A stretch of 64,000 bases of DNA from assembly GCF_029873635.1 (NCBI RefSeq), contig NC_080423.1, positions 102,920,991 through 102,984,990 of the forward strand, read 5' to 3'. This document shows, piece by piece, positions 36,821 through 48,832 of the stretch. The first letter of the stretch is position 1; every line of letters begins with the position of its first letter. The stretch comes from Malania oleifera. Taxonomy: Eukaryota > Streptophyta > Magnoliopsida > Santalales > Ximeniaceae. Position numbers and translations under genes: made by a program. The notes under the pieces were generated by a model, which searched no databases, was not told the DNA's origin, and was given only the letters and a program-made list of their open reading frames with translations.

Positions 36821-37661
36821 TATTATAATTATAAATGATTGTGAAAGGCAAATTGTCACGGTCTCACATTATATGTATGCTAGAAAAATTTTGGGCTTAC
36901 AAGAATAGTTTGGACAGTAACCATGTGAGATGTCTTATAGGATAAATTTGTGAGGATAGTGGGCTAAAGTGAACAATACCTCACTAGAATTGAACTTAAG
37001 ACCGTTACAAAGATATAAATGACTCTGAGAAAAGTGTCAAAAATCAAATGAGAGAGCATGACATGGTCTCACATTAGAGGTATAAAAGGTTTAGACTTCG
37101 AGCATGTAAGACGTTCCTTTTATAAGACAGACCCATGAGATGAGTGGATTAAAATAGAAAACACCTCATCAAAATTACCTTACAATTATGAAATAGAAAT
37201 ACATCGTTAATGGAGCTGTTATTTAATAAATTATGTTGTTTAGATGTTTATCACAAATTCTTAACAAGAGGTGTTGTTTAATAAATTATGTTGTTTCGAT
37301 AATTATGCCTTACGAGCCATTGCTTTCCGCTGTGAATTACTTCATGCTTCTGCCTACATTTTTAATTCAAATTCACTAGTTAAGTAAGACACTAATTTCC
37401 GCCTGACATTCCAAGCAATAAGAAAATGTACAATATATTGAGCAGTGATATTGCAGAAGGGAGTCTGGCAAGGAATCGTCTCTTCCAGTGAGAGGATCAG
37501 CAGCACAAGAACACACTCAAAGAAACACACAAAGAAACCCTTAAAAAATGCAACCAGCACTAAAACTCGGGGAAAAAAAAGATCAGTAGATCGTATAAAC
37601 AAGATCACAGACTAATGTCACTGAATTACATATGCCATCTGAAGCAAAATTACACAAATGC
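35549..37661. other. Spacer between the 3' ends of the CTP synthase and SPC24 genes
   Basis: Untranslated ends and AT-rich spacer with no gene recognised. It holds a (TA)n tract at about 36785-36816 and two related stretches at about 36850-36985 and 37055-37165. These share GGTCTCACATTA, a 'GTAAG/GTGAGAtGt' motif followed by TATAAGA or TATAGGA, and GGATAGTGGGCTAAAG/ GAGTGGATTAAAA. They look like diverged copies of one dispersed repeat. A short AATAAATTATGTTGTTT duplication lies at about 37226-37304. Confidence 0.5.
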
Positions 37662-38264
37662 TCACTGATCGATCATCTTCCAAATCCTATTGCACAACTC
37701 AAGCGCAGAAACCTTTGTCGGATCAAACTCAAACATCTCAACCGTTTTCCTATCCCTTTCAACAATACGGCCAGAGATTTTGAACGCATCGTCCACGCTC
37801 GGAATCACCTTCGTGACGGAAGCGTACATCGAAAGCTTCCTATGTTCCCGCACCTTGTCCTGCCCGAGTCTACTCTGATTCTGCTTTCTCTCCTCGATAG
37901 AAACCCTCTGACGCTCTAGATCACTAATCTCGTCAACCACTGCTCTGAGCTCTTCTCTAAGCGAACGCTCCCTTCGAAGCTCCTCCTCCAACTCTTCTTG
38001 GAGGCCGTTGATCTCCGCATCCGAAGCAGCTTCAGATCTTGCCTCGTCCTTCTTCTGCTTGCACGCGTTGATCTTGTTCTCGCATTCTTGAATTGAACTC
38101 TGAACCTCGTTGATATCGGAAATGCAGAAGGATTGTAGAGCCTCGGAGTGTTCGATGCACTGTGTCAGATTGTTCAAATCATTTTTGTTCCTAAGGAACT
38201 CGACGAGGTCCTCGCTGAACGAGATCAGCTTCTGGACGTCGATCTTTCTAGACGAATCCCCCAT
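37662..38264 (-). CDS. SPC24: Kinetochore NDC80-complex subunit SPC24
   Basis: Encodes 200 aa. SPC24 pairs with SPC25 at the inner end of the NDC80 complex and anchors this microtubule-binding rod to the centromeric kinetochore in the nucleus. The protein reads MGDSSRKIDVQKLISFSEDL, then heptad-rich coiled coil from about residue 25 to 138 (ELEEELRRERSLREELRAV, ISDLERQRVSIEERK), then a small globular C-terminal domain with KLSMYASVTKVIPSVDD, KISGRIVERDRKTVEMFEFD and NRIWKMI. This layout and these phrases match plant SPC24, described in Arabidopsis as MUN. I chose the MGDSS start; an in-frame ATG 33 bases upstream (38297) would add 11 residues unlike the family. It is a single uninterrupted exon. 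It lies tail to tail with the CTP synthase gene. A retroposed copy cannot be ruled out, but no poly(A) tract or target duplication is obvious and the frame is intact. Confidence 0.9.
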   Translation of the reverse strand: MGDSSRKIDVQKLISFSEDLVEFLRNKNDLNNLTQCIEHSEALQSFCISDINEVQSSIQECENKINACKQKKDEARSEAASDAEINGLQEELEEELRRERSLREELRAVVDEISDLERQRVSIEERKQNQSRLGQDKVREHRKLSMYASVTKVIPSVDDAFKISGRIVERDRKTVEMFEFDPTKVSALELCNRIWKMIDQ

Positions 38265-38329
38265 TGGCGCCTGCAACTGGTTCGAAATCAAGTTCAAATT
38301 TATTTGAAGACTCTAGGGCTTCCAAAACA

Positions 38330-38415
38330 CGGGTCATTAGACTCATTACAGATAATGGGAGTTGCGGTCGTGGCCTGGGGCCGGGGCCGGGGCCCAGCGA
38401 CCCGACCGGACCCAT
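38330..38415 (-). promoter_or_regulatory. GC-rich promoter patch of SPC24 with GGGCCC motifs
   Basis: About 70-150 bases upstream of the SPC24 start lies a sharp GC-rich island in AT-rich surroundings, containing GGGGCCGGGGCCGGGGCCCAGCG. The minus strand has CTGGGCCCC. TGGGCC is the core of site II (TCP-binding) elements common in plant genes of dividing cells, which suits a kinetochore gene. Function is inferred. Confidence 0.4.
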
Positions 38416-38419
38416 TGTG

Positions 38420-38872
38420 TTATTTTTCTTTCCCTATATTAGCTGCAATTTATTCCACGCTTAAAATTTTATAAACTAAATAAATTATTTATAAATTAAA
38501 TATTTATATCTATTAATAATAGATAATTTGATAATTCATTATATTCTTTGCCAATCAATGTAGTGTCAAATAATATTTATATATTTTAAAATTTGAAATT
38601 AAATTATTGTATTTTTATTATCATTAGTGAGGTCACAAGTCAAAGAGACCAATACCTTTGCCAACATTATATTATTCTGTCTCAATTAAAGTCTCCAGCA
38701 AAACTTACAAATTTGGTTGCAAACTATTAAAGTAAGACATATGGTTTGCACAACCCAGCAGACAAGGTATATGAACATAACATGACTCTTCTTAATAAAC
38801 TAAATAGTTTGATTTTTCAAATAGCAAGCCCTCTATTTAATCTTTCAACTATTAGCGCTAAATAACCCTCAA
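38420..38872. other. AT-rich spacer upstream of SPC24
   Basis: AT-rich DNA upstream of the promoter patch, with no gene, element or repeat recognised. Confidence 0.4.
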
Positions 38873-39026
38873 GAACGATTCAAAATCAAAGAAATACCAA
38901 GTTATTTTGCAATTCAATCGTAAAACTTTAGTATTTGTTTGGTATTCGAGAACGATTCAAAACTAAAGAAATACCAAGTTATTTTGCAATTCAATCGTAA
39001 AACTTTAGTATTTGTTTGGTATTCTC
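38873..39026 (+). repeat. Two-copy tandem repeat of about 77 bp
   Basis: Two almost identical direct copies run from GAACGATTCAAAA to TTTGTTTGGTATTC and differ at one or two bases, indicating a recent duplication. Confidence 0.9.
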
Positions 39027-39201
39027 AGTTGTTGCTTTGTCAATATATTGCAGTTGGATTTATTCAAGTTCACTGCCACCCATGTGAACCTCTATAGTCC
39101 AACTATAATATTACAAATTACCCCGTGTAGATAGATTTGATGAACATCATTACATTATCTACAAATAATGAATGCAAAATTTTAGTTTCCACCTAAGACG
39201 C

Positions 39202-39382
39202 GATAAATTATACAGGGAACTCTTCCCTCCACGTATTCGTATGTCTGTTTCCTTAATGTTAAACATATGACAAATTGGTCCTACATTCATTAATATTAAA
39301 GAGAGACACATTTTCAGTAAGTGTATAATTAAGGAAACGGGTAGATGGACACGGGAAGGGGGAGGTTCTCTATATAATTTCT
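39202..39382. mobile_element. Mutator-type MITE
   Basis: 181 bases flanked by a perfect 10-bp duplication CCTAAGACGC (39192-39201, 39383-39392). The ends form an imperfect inverted repeat of more than 45 bases: the left reads TAAATTATACAGGGAAC and the reverse complement of the right reads GAAATTATATAGAGAAC, and both arms end inward in GTTTCCTTAAT. A 9-11 bp target duplication is the mark of Mutator-like elements. It is too short to encode anything, so it is non-autonomous. Confidence 0.8.
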
Positions 39383-39599
39383 CCTAAGACGCTCTAATTG
39401 ATTTATATTTTCACTCATTATTCATTTATTAAACAAAGGTGAAAGTTTTTACATGCGATCAATAAGTAAGTACAACGATAGAACAACACCCCGACAAAGT
39501 TCTTTAGAAAGATATAATCAAATAGATATTTCAAAAGTTGTGATGTAATTCACAACTAATTGGATAGTCTCGAAAAGCCAAAGTCGACAAAAATTTATT

Positions 39600-41180
39600 G
39601 AAAAAAAATAACACTAATGAACTCTATCATAAGCCATTTCAGAGGGTCATGGCAGTAGTAACCCAAACCCGTAGCAGAAGTAAATATAACCTCATATACA
39701 TTTATTACCAAAATATTAATTACTTTATTACAACAATATCTCCAATATCAAAACTAACATCCTTAGAAATTCCAAAATATGAAAAAACATCACTAATTTA
39801 ATATTCATTTTAATTAACTCTTTCTAATCTCACCCACGCTTTCGCTACGCTACTCTGATTCCGGCATGTTTTTCAATCCTATCTGTAATATGAAATAATA
39901 ATTATGGTGAGACGACGCTCAATAAGTAAAGACTAGATTATTATCAGTGTGTAGTTAAGATAACATTTACAGTGTAAAAATAATTAATTTAATTGTTAAA
40001 AACTACATTTGAATAATTATATATCATTTTTGTCCAACCAGCCATATGCATATAACTATATTTATTTCCCTTTATACTTTTTCTTCACATTATCATTTAG
40101 CTCTACTAAATGGGGCTCTATTCACATATGTGTATAATCATCATGTAGGCTCTTTAAATATGACCATGAATTATATATATATGCATACTTTTCTTTCAAA
40201 TTATTATTTAGACCTAATAAATGACCTTAATCACATAAATATATAAATATGTATGAAAAACTCTTTTGGCCTATGGGTGTCATGTTTACCTTTATGACTG
40301 AATTGTGTGATCTGAAAACTGAACTTAACTGGTTAGTCAATCAAATTAGATTAAATATCATGTCTGTAAGTGAGATTTTTCTATCACATTCTGGTCGAGA
40401 ACCAGGTGTGCATTTAGGACAAATTCACTTTCATCCAGCAACACTTACACAATAGTATGGTTGCACTCATAATTTTTTTTTTAACCATAAGTTGTGATAC
40501 CGAACATTCATAACATTCGAGTCATCGAGGTTCTTAAAACATATAATTATAATTTATGCAATAAAAAAAGTATCATAAAAAAATCCCAACATTTTTGCAT
40601 ATAAAACTTGTAATATAATCTCTTAATTATTCATAATAAATCATGTAATAATCATAACATCGTAAAAATTTCATACTTGCTCATTTATGCAATAAGATAA
40701 ACTCACATCACACGATTTGCGTGCAAATTATTATTATTATTTTATAAATTACCTGATAAAATTTATAATATTTCTTAACAAAAATATTCTCATATATATT
40801 TAAATAAAAAAATGGATATGATCAACTACACGTATTAATAAAGTAGATATAATTAAATTTATGTATTTAATTTAAATCAGGTATATTTATGAAAAAATCT
40901 GACATAATCTAATTCACTTACCTTTCGTTCAACTCTTTTTTGTAATTTCTTATAAAAATGAATTTAAAAACTGATCCTATTTATAGAAAATTGGGAAAAT
41001 TATATTTTCGTAATTTTATAGATTTTTTAAGGATTAAAAATGAAATAAATAAATAATTAAATAATAAAATAAAAGAAGAGAGAGAGAGAGAGAGAGAGAG
41101 ATAAACGGATAGAGGAGAAATTGAGACAAAGACATGTAAGGGGGATTCTTTGATTCCATCATCAATATCCTTATATATAT
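39600..41180 (-). mobile_element. Degraded LTR-like remnant related to the G5 LTR
   Basis: Shows diverged versions of features seen in the G5 LTR on the same strand: CTCACCCACGCTTTCGCTACGCTACTCTGATT near 39831 (counterpart near 49027), GGTGAGACGACGCTCAATAAG near 39908, and a 'CTTACCTTTCG' stretch near 40919. It ends in a (GA)n tract at 41075-41101. Borders and target duplication are not clear; it may be a separate older insertion beside or into the G5 3' LTR. Confidence 0.4.
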
Positions 41181-42466
41181 ATATTGAAAATACATACTTT
41201 TCAACATAAACATATTTTATTGTAATAAGTTTGTCTGTGTACGTAAATCATTTGATATATGTATACATAAAGGATTTTCCCTCGACGAACAATCATTTAG
41301 TATCATGTAATAACCCCACATGATCGGGTTGTGTAGTCCGTGGGCGGGACTTATCAATGGCTGGCCTACCACGCTAAGCCAAACATAACGCGTCTGTAAA
41401 TACGATAGGCCTACCCAGCCTGGTCCGAACTGCCAGGGGGGTGAACTACTCTTCTCTAGGTACAATTGACTATCTATACACCAACACTCTATCTGAGTAG
41501 TGTGGTGGCACTGACTAATCTGGGTAACTACGATACCATGCTCTAAATATAGTTGGTCTATCAAGGTTCTAATACCATATAATACAATTTATAAAATAAA
41601 ACTGTAACATGATCTCATTTTCAAAAGTCTGTATAAAATCTAACATGTTCACAATCCTGTATAAAATCTGTTATATCATATCTCTGTATAAAATTGTCAT
41701 TTTATATATTGACATATGCCGTCTGAACTGAATTCGACATAAAATCATCTAAACTGAATTTAGCATAAAGTCGTCTGAATTGTTATTTCATAATTATGTA
41801 AAAATCTGTCATATCATAATTATGTGTAAAACTATACTTTACTGTATATTTTCATAAAATATTCTAACATGTTTATTTATGTTGTAACATATTCATTACT
41901 CATGCCACACAGTTTGAGTGATAATTCATAGCATAATAATCTGTCTAGGATGACTATATTCTTCTATTGAAAAATAATAGTATAATCATCTAATAATTTG
42001 TCTGGGATAATTATATTTTTTTGCTGAGAAATAATGGTATAATCATCTTTAGGGTTTTACTTAAAATCAAATACCCAATTTTTCCCAAAACATACATATA
42101 ATAAATTCAAAATTTCCATTTCCATATGCCTGAATACTCAATATATATATATGTATATATATTATTCCAAAATATTCCAAAAAATATGATATAATCAAAT
42201 TCCTACAGTTTAATTTAACTCAGGCATATTTTTAAAATAAAATATAAATATAGATATAATTAATTTCACATACTCCATTTAAATCGGGCATATTTTAAAT
42301 AACACAATTCTAATTAAATTCACATACTCAAGTTTAATCGAAAATATTTTTAAAATAAACTTGACATAATTTATTCCCCTTACCTTAGCCCTTGAGTGGT
42401 ACCTATGAGGTTACGACGTCCAAACGACGAATCCACTCCAGTTAAAATGTTTAGGAGCAGAGTTAG

Positions 42467-44478
42467 TGTGATGACCCGAAGAATAATGATATTTAAATAA
42501 TAATTAAGAGAGTGGAAAAATGGAAACAGGAAAAAAAGGGCACAGCGTTCGTCGACGACGTTGCACTTTGGGCTCGTCGATGAGAAAATACCGAGAGGAT
42601 ATCTGGGCGACTCTGAATTTCGTTGACGAGTTGTCTTCTTGACCTCGTCAATGAGGTGACGTGGCTCATCGACAAAATTCAGAGGTCAACAAAGGTCAAT
42701 GTATAAATAGGCCAAACTTCATTTTTTCAGCGGAATTTCGACGCTCAACCCTCTCTCTCTCTCTCTCCTCCCTGCGGTTTCTCTCTCCTCTCTCTTCAAT
42801 TTTGGCTTCGCTGTTCACCGAATCAACGATCCAAGGCCACCACAACGCTCCTGGAGAAGTTCTCTCCAAGTCTACCGAAACAAATCGTTGGTGGGATTGA
42901 GTTGGAATTCATCCCTGGGTTAAGATAAGGTTTTTTATGCAAAATTTGGTCTTCCCATAGTTATAGGAAATGTTATTCACGGAGAAATACTGAAGTTTTG
43001 TTCTAAGAGTTGTTGGTTTCAGGGTGTTGTTCGAGGAACCTTGCGAGTGTAGGATCGACATATTCTAGGGGGTTTCTTTTTAGTATCAGGTGAGGGAATA
43101 AACTAAAGTAGCCATTTTCCATGAAAATTATAATTAATTAGAAGAATTATGTTTAGGAAAGCATGTATTATTTTTGTATTTTATTGAGAAAATGCATATT
43201 TGAGAAAATACTACTACGATGTAGAAATGTATATATATGTATGAAATGCCAGAAATTATGAATTCAGAATGGAATGTACGGTGTATTCAGCATTGTGTGG
43301 CATGAATATTATTTTACATGAAAAATATTATGTTATGGTTATTTTACGTATAAAGCATGTTTTAGAAATTATGAAATAATACGGTACATTATGGTTTCAA
43401 AATACATGATAAATGAATTATTTATTCAGAATGATATTTATGAGATGTTCGGCGCCAGACCGTGGTTGATAGTCGGCGCAAGGCCGTGTACATGTATGAT
43501 TTTGGCGCAAGGCCACAAATATGAAAGTAAATGGCGAAAGGCCGTAAATATTTACGTTATTACGGAAAATGCTATCAACCTTTTTACGATAAACTGTATA
43601 TTATCATGTATTATGTATTATCAGAACCCAGATGATAGTTTAGTTCAGTTACAAGAGCACGATACCGTAACTATACAGATCAGATTACTATGTTCAGATT
43701 TGAGCTAACCACCCCACAAGGGGGTGGGAGATGGATAGTCGATGTGGCTTTCAATGTAAAGTTGTAGACGTCCACCTAACAATCCGAACTAGGGTGTGGT
43801 AGGCCCATCGTACTTATAGACATTTTTTACTCAACAGTGGTCAACCAGCCATTGTCGGGTCCCGCTTTCAGGCTGCACAACCCGTCATAGGGGTAATACA
43901 CGACATTAGCTAGTTATAAATCATGGGTAAATTTTCAATATTATCATTAGTTATACCAGACAGCTCATGAACCGTATAATTTATTAGAAATATGAAAGTA
44001 TATGTTTATGTAGTTATTAAATGATCAATGTTTTTTGGTATGCAAAATGTACTGTATATCTATATTAACATTAAATATTCATGTTGCCACACTTAGTTTA
44101 TTTTCCCTTACTGAAAAGTGTCTCACCCCTGAACATTAAATAATTTTCAGGAAATTCAGAAAGACCAGCGAATCGAGGCCGCCGTTGAGTCACTGGTGCT
44201 ACCCCGTTAGGAGGGTAAGTTTTGTACTAGGGTCAGGAGATTTTTGTTGTGGGATCCTAGATGTATTTTTGATATTTTGAGGTTGTATATGAATACAACA
44301 TCACTGTGGATTGTAGTTGGCTCTGGTATTTTATATTTTATGGTTATGGGAATGTGATTTACATTTACTGCTGCTTAAATTTCTATTGTGAATATCATAG
44401 GTGTCCCCGTTACCCTTGGGTTCGTGACTTTATTATTAAATATGTTTTATTATATGATTATATAAGCAGGTCGTTACA
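42467..44478 (+). mobile_element. Solo LTR D (Gypsy-type family 1)
   Basis: 2012 bases flanked by a perfect 5-bp duplication GTTAG (42462-42466, 44479-44483), inside the G5 3' LTR. It starts TGTGATGACCCGAAG and ends AGGTCGTTACA. Palindromes of the CGTCGACGA type lie at about 42548-42680, TATA (TGTATAAATAGG) near 42701, a CT-rich leader near 42753, GGCGCAAGGCCGT-type tandem units at about 43449-43555, and the TTACTGAAAAGTGTCTCACCCC module near 44109. Confidence 0.92.
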
Positions 44479-44544
44479 GTTAGGACCCAAATATGATGTT
44501 CGTTTTTTGATTTGGCCGAGAAATGGAGAGAAATCTTAGAGAGA

Positions 44545-44554
44545 GAGAGAGACG

Positions 44555-44594
<40 letters not shown>

Positions 44595-44710
44595 ATATTT
44601 ATTATATTATATTATATTATATTAATTTATTATTATATTATATTATATTAATTTATTATTATATTATATTATATTATTTAATTATTAATTGATTAATTAT
44701 TTTATTTTTA
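44545..44710. repeat. (TA)n and TATTA-type low-complexity tract in the G5 3' LTR
   Basis: A (GA)n run, then (TA)n at about 44562-44588, then a long array of TATTA/TTATTA units, with related low-complexity sequence at the same place in the 5' LTR (52797-52930). The two LTRs differ strongly in array length, as expected for microsatellites. Confidence 0.8.
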
Positions 44711-44758
44711 TTTTTATTTTTTTACACTTCCATGCATATTATTTTGGGGATCGTTACA

Positions 44759-47700
44759 TTCTCCCCTTCTTATAAAAATTTCGTTCTCAAAATTTGCTAA
44801 ATATAACTCTAAATAAAATTCATCGCTAACCCAACAAATTTGTGCTGCAACTCGTAAACAACTTTGTCAAAAGCTGATAGCTAACACTGACCGATGGATT
44901 GGATCGATATCATGCTCTAATACCCCTTGCTACAAAACCCACACCTAACAACTTTAATTCTCGATTCCAATCCCCCATGATCTAACATCGACATAACCTT
45001 TTTCCCTCAATAGATAATATATTATGAATCCTTCTTGAAAAAGTGGTACCTAAAAAATTCAATAAGCAAGTTGCAATACTGTTAGGATCCCTAGTAACCA
45101 CTCTCCTATCATCCTTTAGTTCCAAAATAAACTTCCTTCTTCTCCTACCACCAAGAACTCGATGAACGAGTCTTAAAGTTACAATACCCGTCCTTAAATC
45201 AATTCATTCCCGACTCCTACCTCCAACTAATCTTATGAGCAAGTTTCTAACTCCCGAAGTATCACAATCTTAGTTCAAAGTCCTTCATCTAGAATGTAAC
45301 TATCAACTTTAAAAGGAAGGAATACTCAAGCAGTACATTAGATTTCACAGTAGGAAATCTTATTAGTAATACCATGACAACCAATAATCCAATAATTCTT
45401 GGCATATTTGTTAAGTCTAAATCCCCAATACCTTTATGATCGCTTTTTAAAACCTTCCAACACAAAACTCCACAAGGAAACCTTAGCGACAATCTTATCC
45501 TACAATAAAAACAACGGTGGGTACCAATCTTGAAAGAAAAATTCTAGTATTATACATGAAGACATTAGGAACTCTTCATCATAGACGACACTCAAACTTC
45601 ATTTATTATTATCCTATACCAAGATATTGTATTCCTGCGTGCACACACACCTATAGATCCATAGGCAACCACTTTTTCCTTTTTTCATCAATACACATCC
45701 CAATCCATTTAAGGAAGCATCTATAAATTCAACATAACAATCAAAGTATGGTTGAATAATTTGATTCATCGTATCCATGAAAATGCAAGGTGCATTGGTA
45801 ACCCCAAGTGGTAACACAAGAAACTTATAGTGATCATACTATGTACTAAATTCCGTCTTTGAAATTTTTAATTCTGAAATCTCAATCGGTGATAATTTGA
45901 TTGTAAGTCAATATTTATAAATTTCGGGATTTCGCCAATCAATCAAATAGTCCACCAATTCTTGGAAGTCAACACCAATTCTTAATGTAACCCCGATTCA
46001 ACTTCCAATAATCCATGCATAGCCTCAAGGACCTATTATGTTTCTTAGCAAATAACACAAGTGCAACCCATGGTTATACACTAGATCGAATAAATTCCTT
46101 GTCGAGGAGATCTTCTAGTTGCACTCTAGGTTGTGTTAGTTCAGCTAATGTCATTCTATATAAAGCAGTCGATATAGACTTTGTTCCTAGTACCATCAAT
46201 ATCAAATTCAATCTCCTTTTGGAGGCAGCCCCGATAAACCATCTGGAAAAATATCTAGAGATTCATCACCTAAATCTCATTACACCTACTACATGAGTTC
46301 AAACCTCAAACAACCATAAGCTCTGTACATCCACTTTTACTGACTCGATTATGAGTGGAAGCCTTATACAATAAGTCAATCCCAACTTAAGTGACCTTCA
46401 AAACTTAAACAGGAGTTGTCAAATATTTTCCCAGCACAATTGGTTTATCTGTAGAATAACTCTTAACCAAGACCTTATCATCGACTCTCAATTCTACTTC
46501 TAAAACACAAGGAAATGGTGCACTCCATGACCCTCATAATAGTTGCTTCATTTTGTAACATTAGATTTAAGGATATATGAAAAGAAAACTTACAAAAACA
46601 AAGGTATGCGAAGCCTTCATTATCTTGCATCACCTCACTAAAGATTTTGGAACTCCCGGGTATGGAAACATAACTGTAAGACAAAGAAACTTTCCTACAT
46701 GCAGTAATACAATATCATTATCCAATAACTTTAATTCTTCATTATAATCCCTCAAAACTTATGTATGTGAGCCTTCATAGATTTATGCTTGGAAGATAAG
46801 GAAACTGAATTAAGCAAACCAATTAAACAAAAAAAAAATTTCCTAAATAACCTAAAATCTTACTTTCTAAGCAATAGTATCCTAGAATTCCGAATATTTG
46901 TCCCCAATGAAATCACCATAAATAAATAACTGAATATACTGTTGACATTAGAAAGTTAATAATAATCTCTTGGTAACAAACTGCATTATTTTTCCACTAT
47001 CAGAAAGAATTCAACCTCAAACTTTAAAACGCAAAAGATGAATAACAAAGACCGCGACTATTTTTCTTCTTCAACTAACTCAACATGTTGTGGGTTGAAC
47101 CCCAAATACAGTGATGAAATAATTTCAGTAGCAACTTCCTCAACCACCTTTTCTCCCTGATTGACCTCCTTCCAACCTCAGGATTACTGTTTGCAAATTG
47201 AACCACAACTACGCTCGTCTTCTCCAAACCGACAATCGCCAACAACTTTTACAAGAACCTCTGCTTTTCATTTGTAAACCCAACTTTATAAGCTTACCAT
47301 TCTTTCTTTTGTCCACATCCAAGTATTTATCTCGCTAACTTTTTGTAATGAATACTTTTCTTCAATTTTCAAAAGCAAAGGCCAACATTCTCAAATCCGT
47401 CTAACCACCAAATAAAGAAATCTAACTCCATTAGCTGCAAATCTGGGTTTTCTCCTCCAAGCAGACAAAACATCCTATCCAAACATTTCCACTTGCAAAT
47501 TGAAGGGTTCTCTTTCAATCTAACACTATTTTGTGGAAGTGTTGCTTCCATACTATATATGTGTGCTCGTTTATTTGAATTCTAATTCCATACATTAAAG
47601 AACTTTGATAGTTTCCAACTAAATTTTTCCTTAGCTCATCAACTTAATATACTGGATTATCTTATTAAACATATGCAAGAATCATAACTTCCAAATCTGA

Positions 47701-48832
47701 GATGACTGGCCTGACTGATCATAGGACGAGTCTTAAGACACCTTATGCATCGCAGCTTCTTTTACATGCTGATATTCCCCTGGGTGTTGCATAAGTTTTT
47801 ATGGGCTAGTAATATGATTTCTTATCACAGGATCTTTTCACACTCACCTGAATTAATTATTTCTATATCCTTTTGTGCGTAACCCCATTTAATTTTTAAA
47901 TTTTATTCCATTATTGTTGCCTTGTTTTCTTTAACCACTTTAAAAAGATCCTTACTCTTTGAAATTTTAAATTCATTGCATTCTTGACTCATGGGCTGTA
48001 AAAATATCTTCTATTCCTCTTTTGCTCGAACAAAATCTACATTTATTTCCGTGACATTTTGATTGTAGCCTGGGATTGAATTTTGACCCTATACTCTCCT
48101 TAAAAAGTGGCTCAAAGACCCATGACTGACTTATAGAAATATGGAAAGATTGAATATTTTCTTTAAGCATGAGAAACACAAGAGAAAATGGCATACACCA
48201 AAGAACTATAACTTTTCATAAAATATTAGAATAACCAATATCCCCAATAACTTCACTATTAAAGAATCCCTGGGATTTCTAAGCATCTAAATCTGAAGGT
48301 AACCACTAACATTCTTTCAATTACTCTCAGATCCATGCACACTAAATCATAAGGAAACCATAGGGAACTAAGAGTATACTCTAATGTGCAAAGGTGCACA
48401 CATTCCAAAAATGCTCAAAATTCTATTTCAGATATTCCAGTATTACAAATGGTAGCTCATTCCTTGTAGTGAGTATTTAGACAAGACAATGTCATAATGC
48501 AGCATTTTGGGAGAAAAACGTCAATGGTTTGCCACGACTTTTCTAGAACTGTCAGCTGTCTCGGAGAAAGTCATAGAAAACCTTTGATGAATTTCTGCTT
48601 TCGGCTGCGAGACAAAACTCCAAAATTCTAATTTGCTTGTTGTATTTTACTCCGCTATGCATCCTATACCCGATCACTCTTACAACACTTAGCCTACCCA
48701 TTCCTATCCTCATCCTACTTCATACCTATACTCTGGTAATAATCATCTATAGAGTCTACAAAACCTATTTCCTAGGCTCTGATACCAACTGTGATGACTC
48801 GAAAAATATCATTCAATTTCTCTGATACCACT
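44759..48832 (-). pseudogene. G5 internal region with reverse-transcriptase/RNase H remnant
   Basis: About 4.1 kb, shorter than the usual 5 kb or more of a full Gypsy internal region. On the minus strand near 45817-45614 the translation shows [20 protein letters not shown], a decayed form of the Gypsy reverse-transcriptase block PFGLTNAPATFM, and [12 protein letters not shown], the RNase H block. No intact gag, protease or integrase domain was recognised by eye. It is a fossil with many breaks. Confidence 0.65.
48777..48832 (-). other. G5 primer-site region with two primer-site-like copies
   Basis: On the minus strand, AGTGGTATCAGAGA follows the LTR end at 48833. A second copy, GTTGGTATCAGAGC, lies about 40 bases further in (48777-48790) and is itself preceded by an LTR-end-like CGAGTCATCACA. 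The inner copy matches the initiator Met tRNA site better than the outer one. Confidence 0.7.

Noticed and set aside
36850-37165. Possible small LTR (TRIM) element from the two related stretches
   Set aside because: They share short phrases, but I found no TG...CA borders, primer site or target duplication.
38148-38474. Plus-strand open frames over the SPC24 5' end and GC-rich patch
   Set aside because: Antisense to SPC24 with no domain; the Gly/Pro-rich stretch comes from the GGGGCC repeats.
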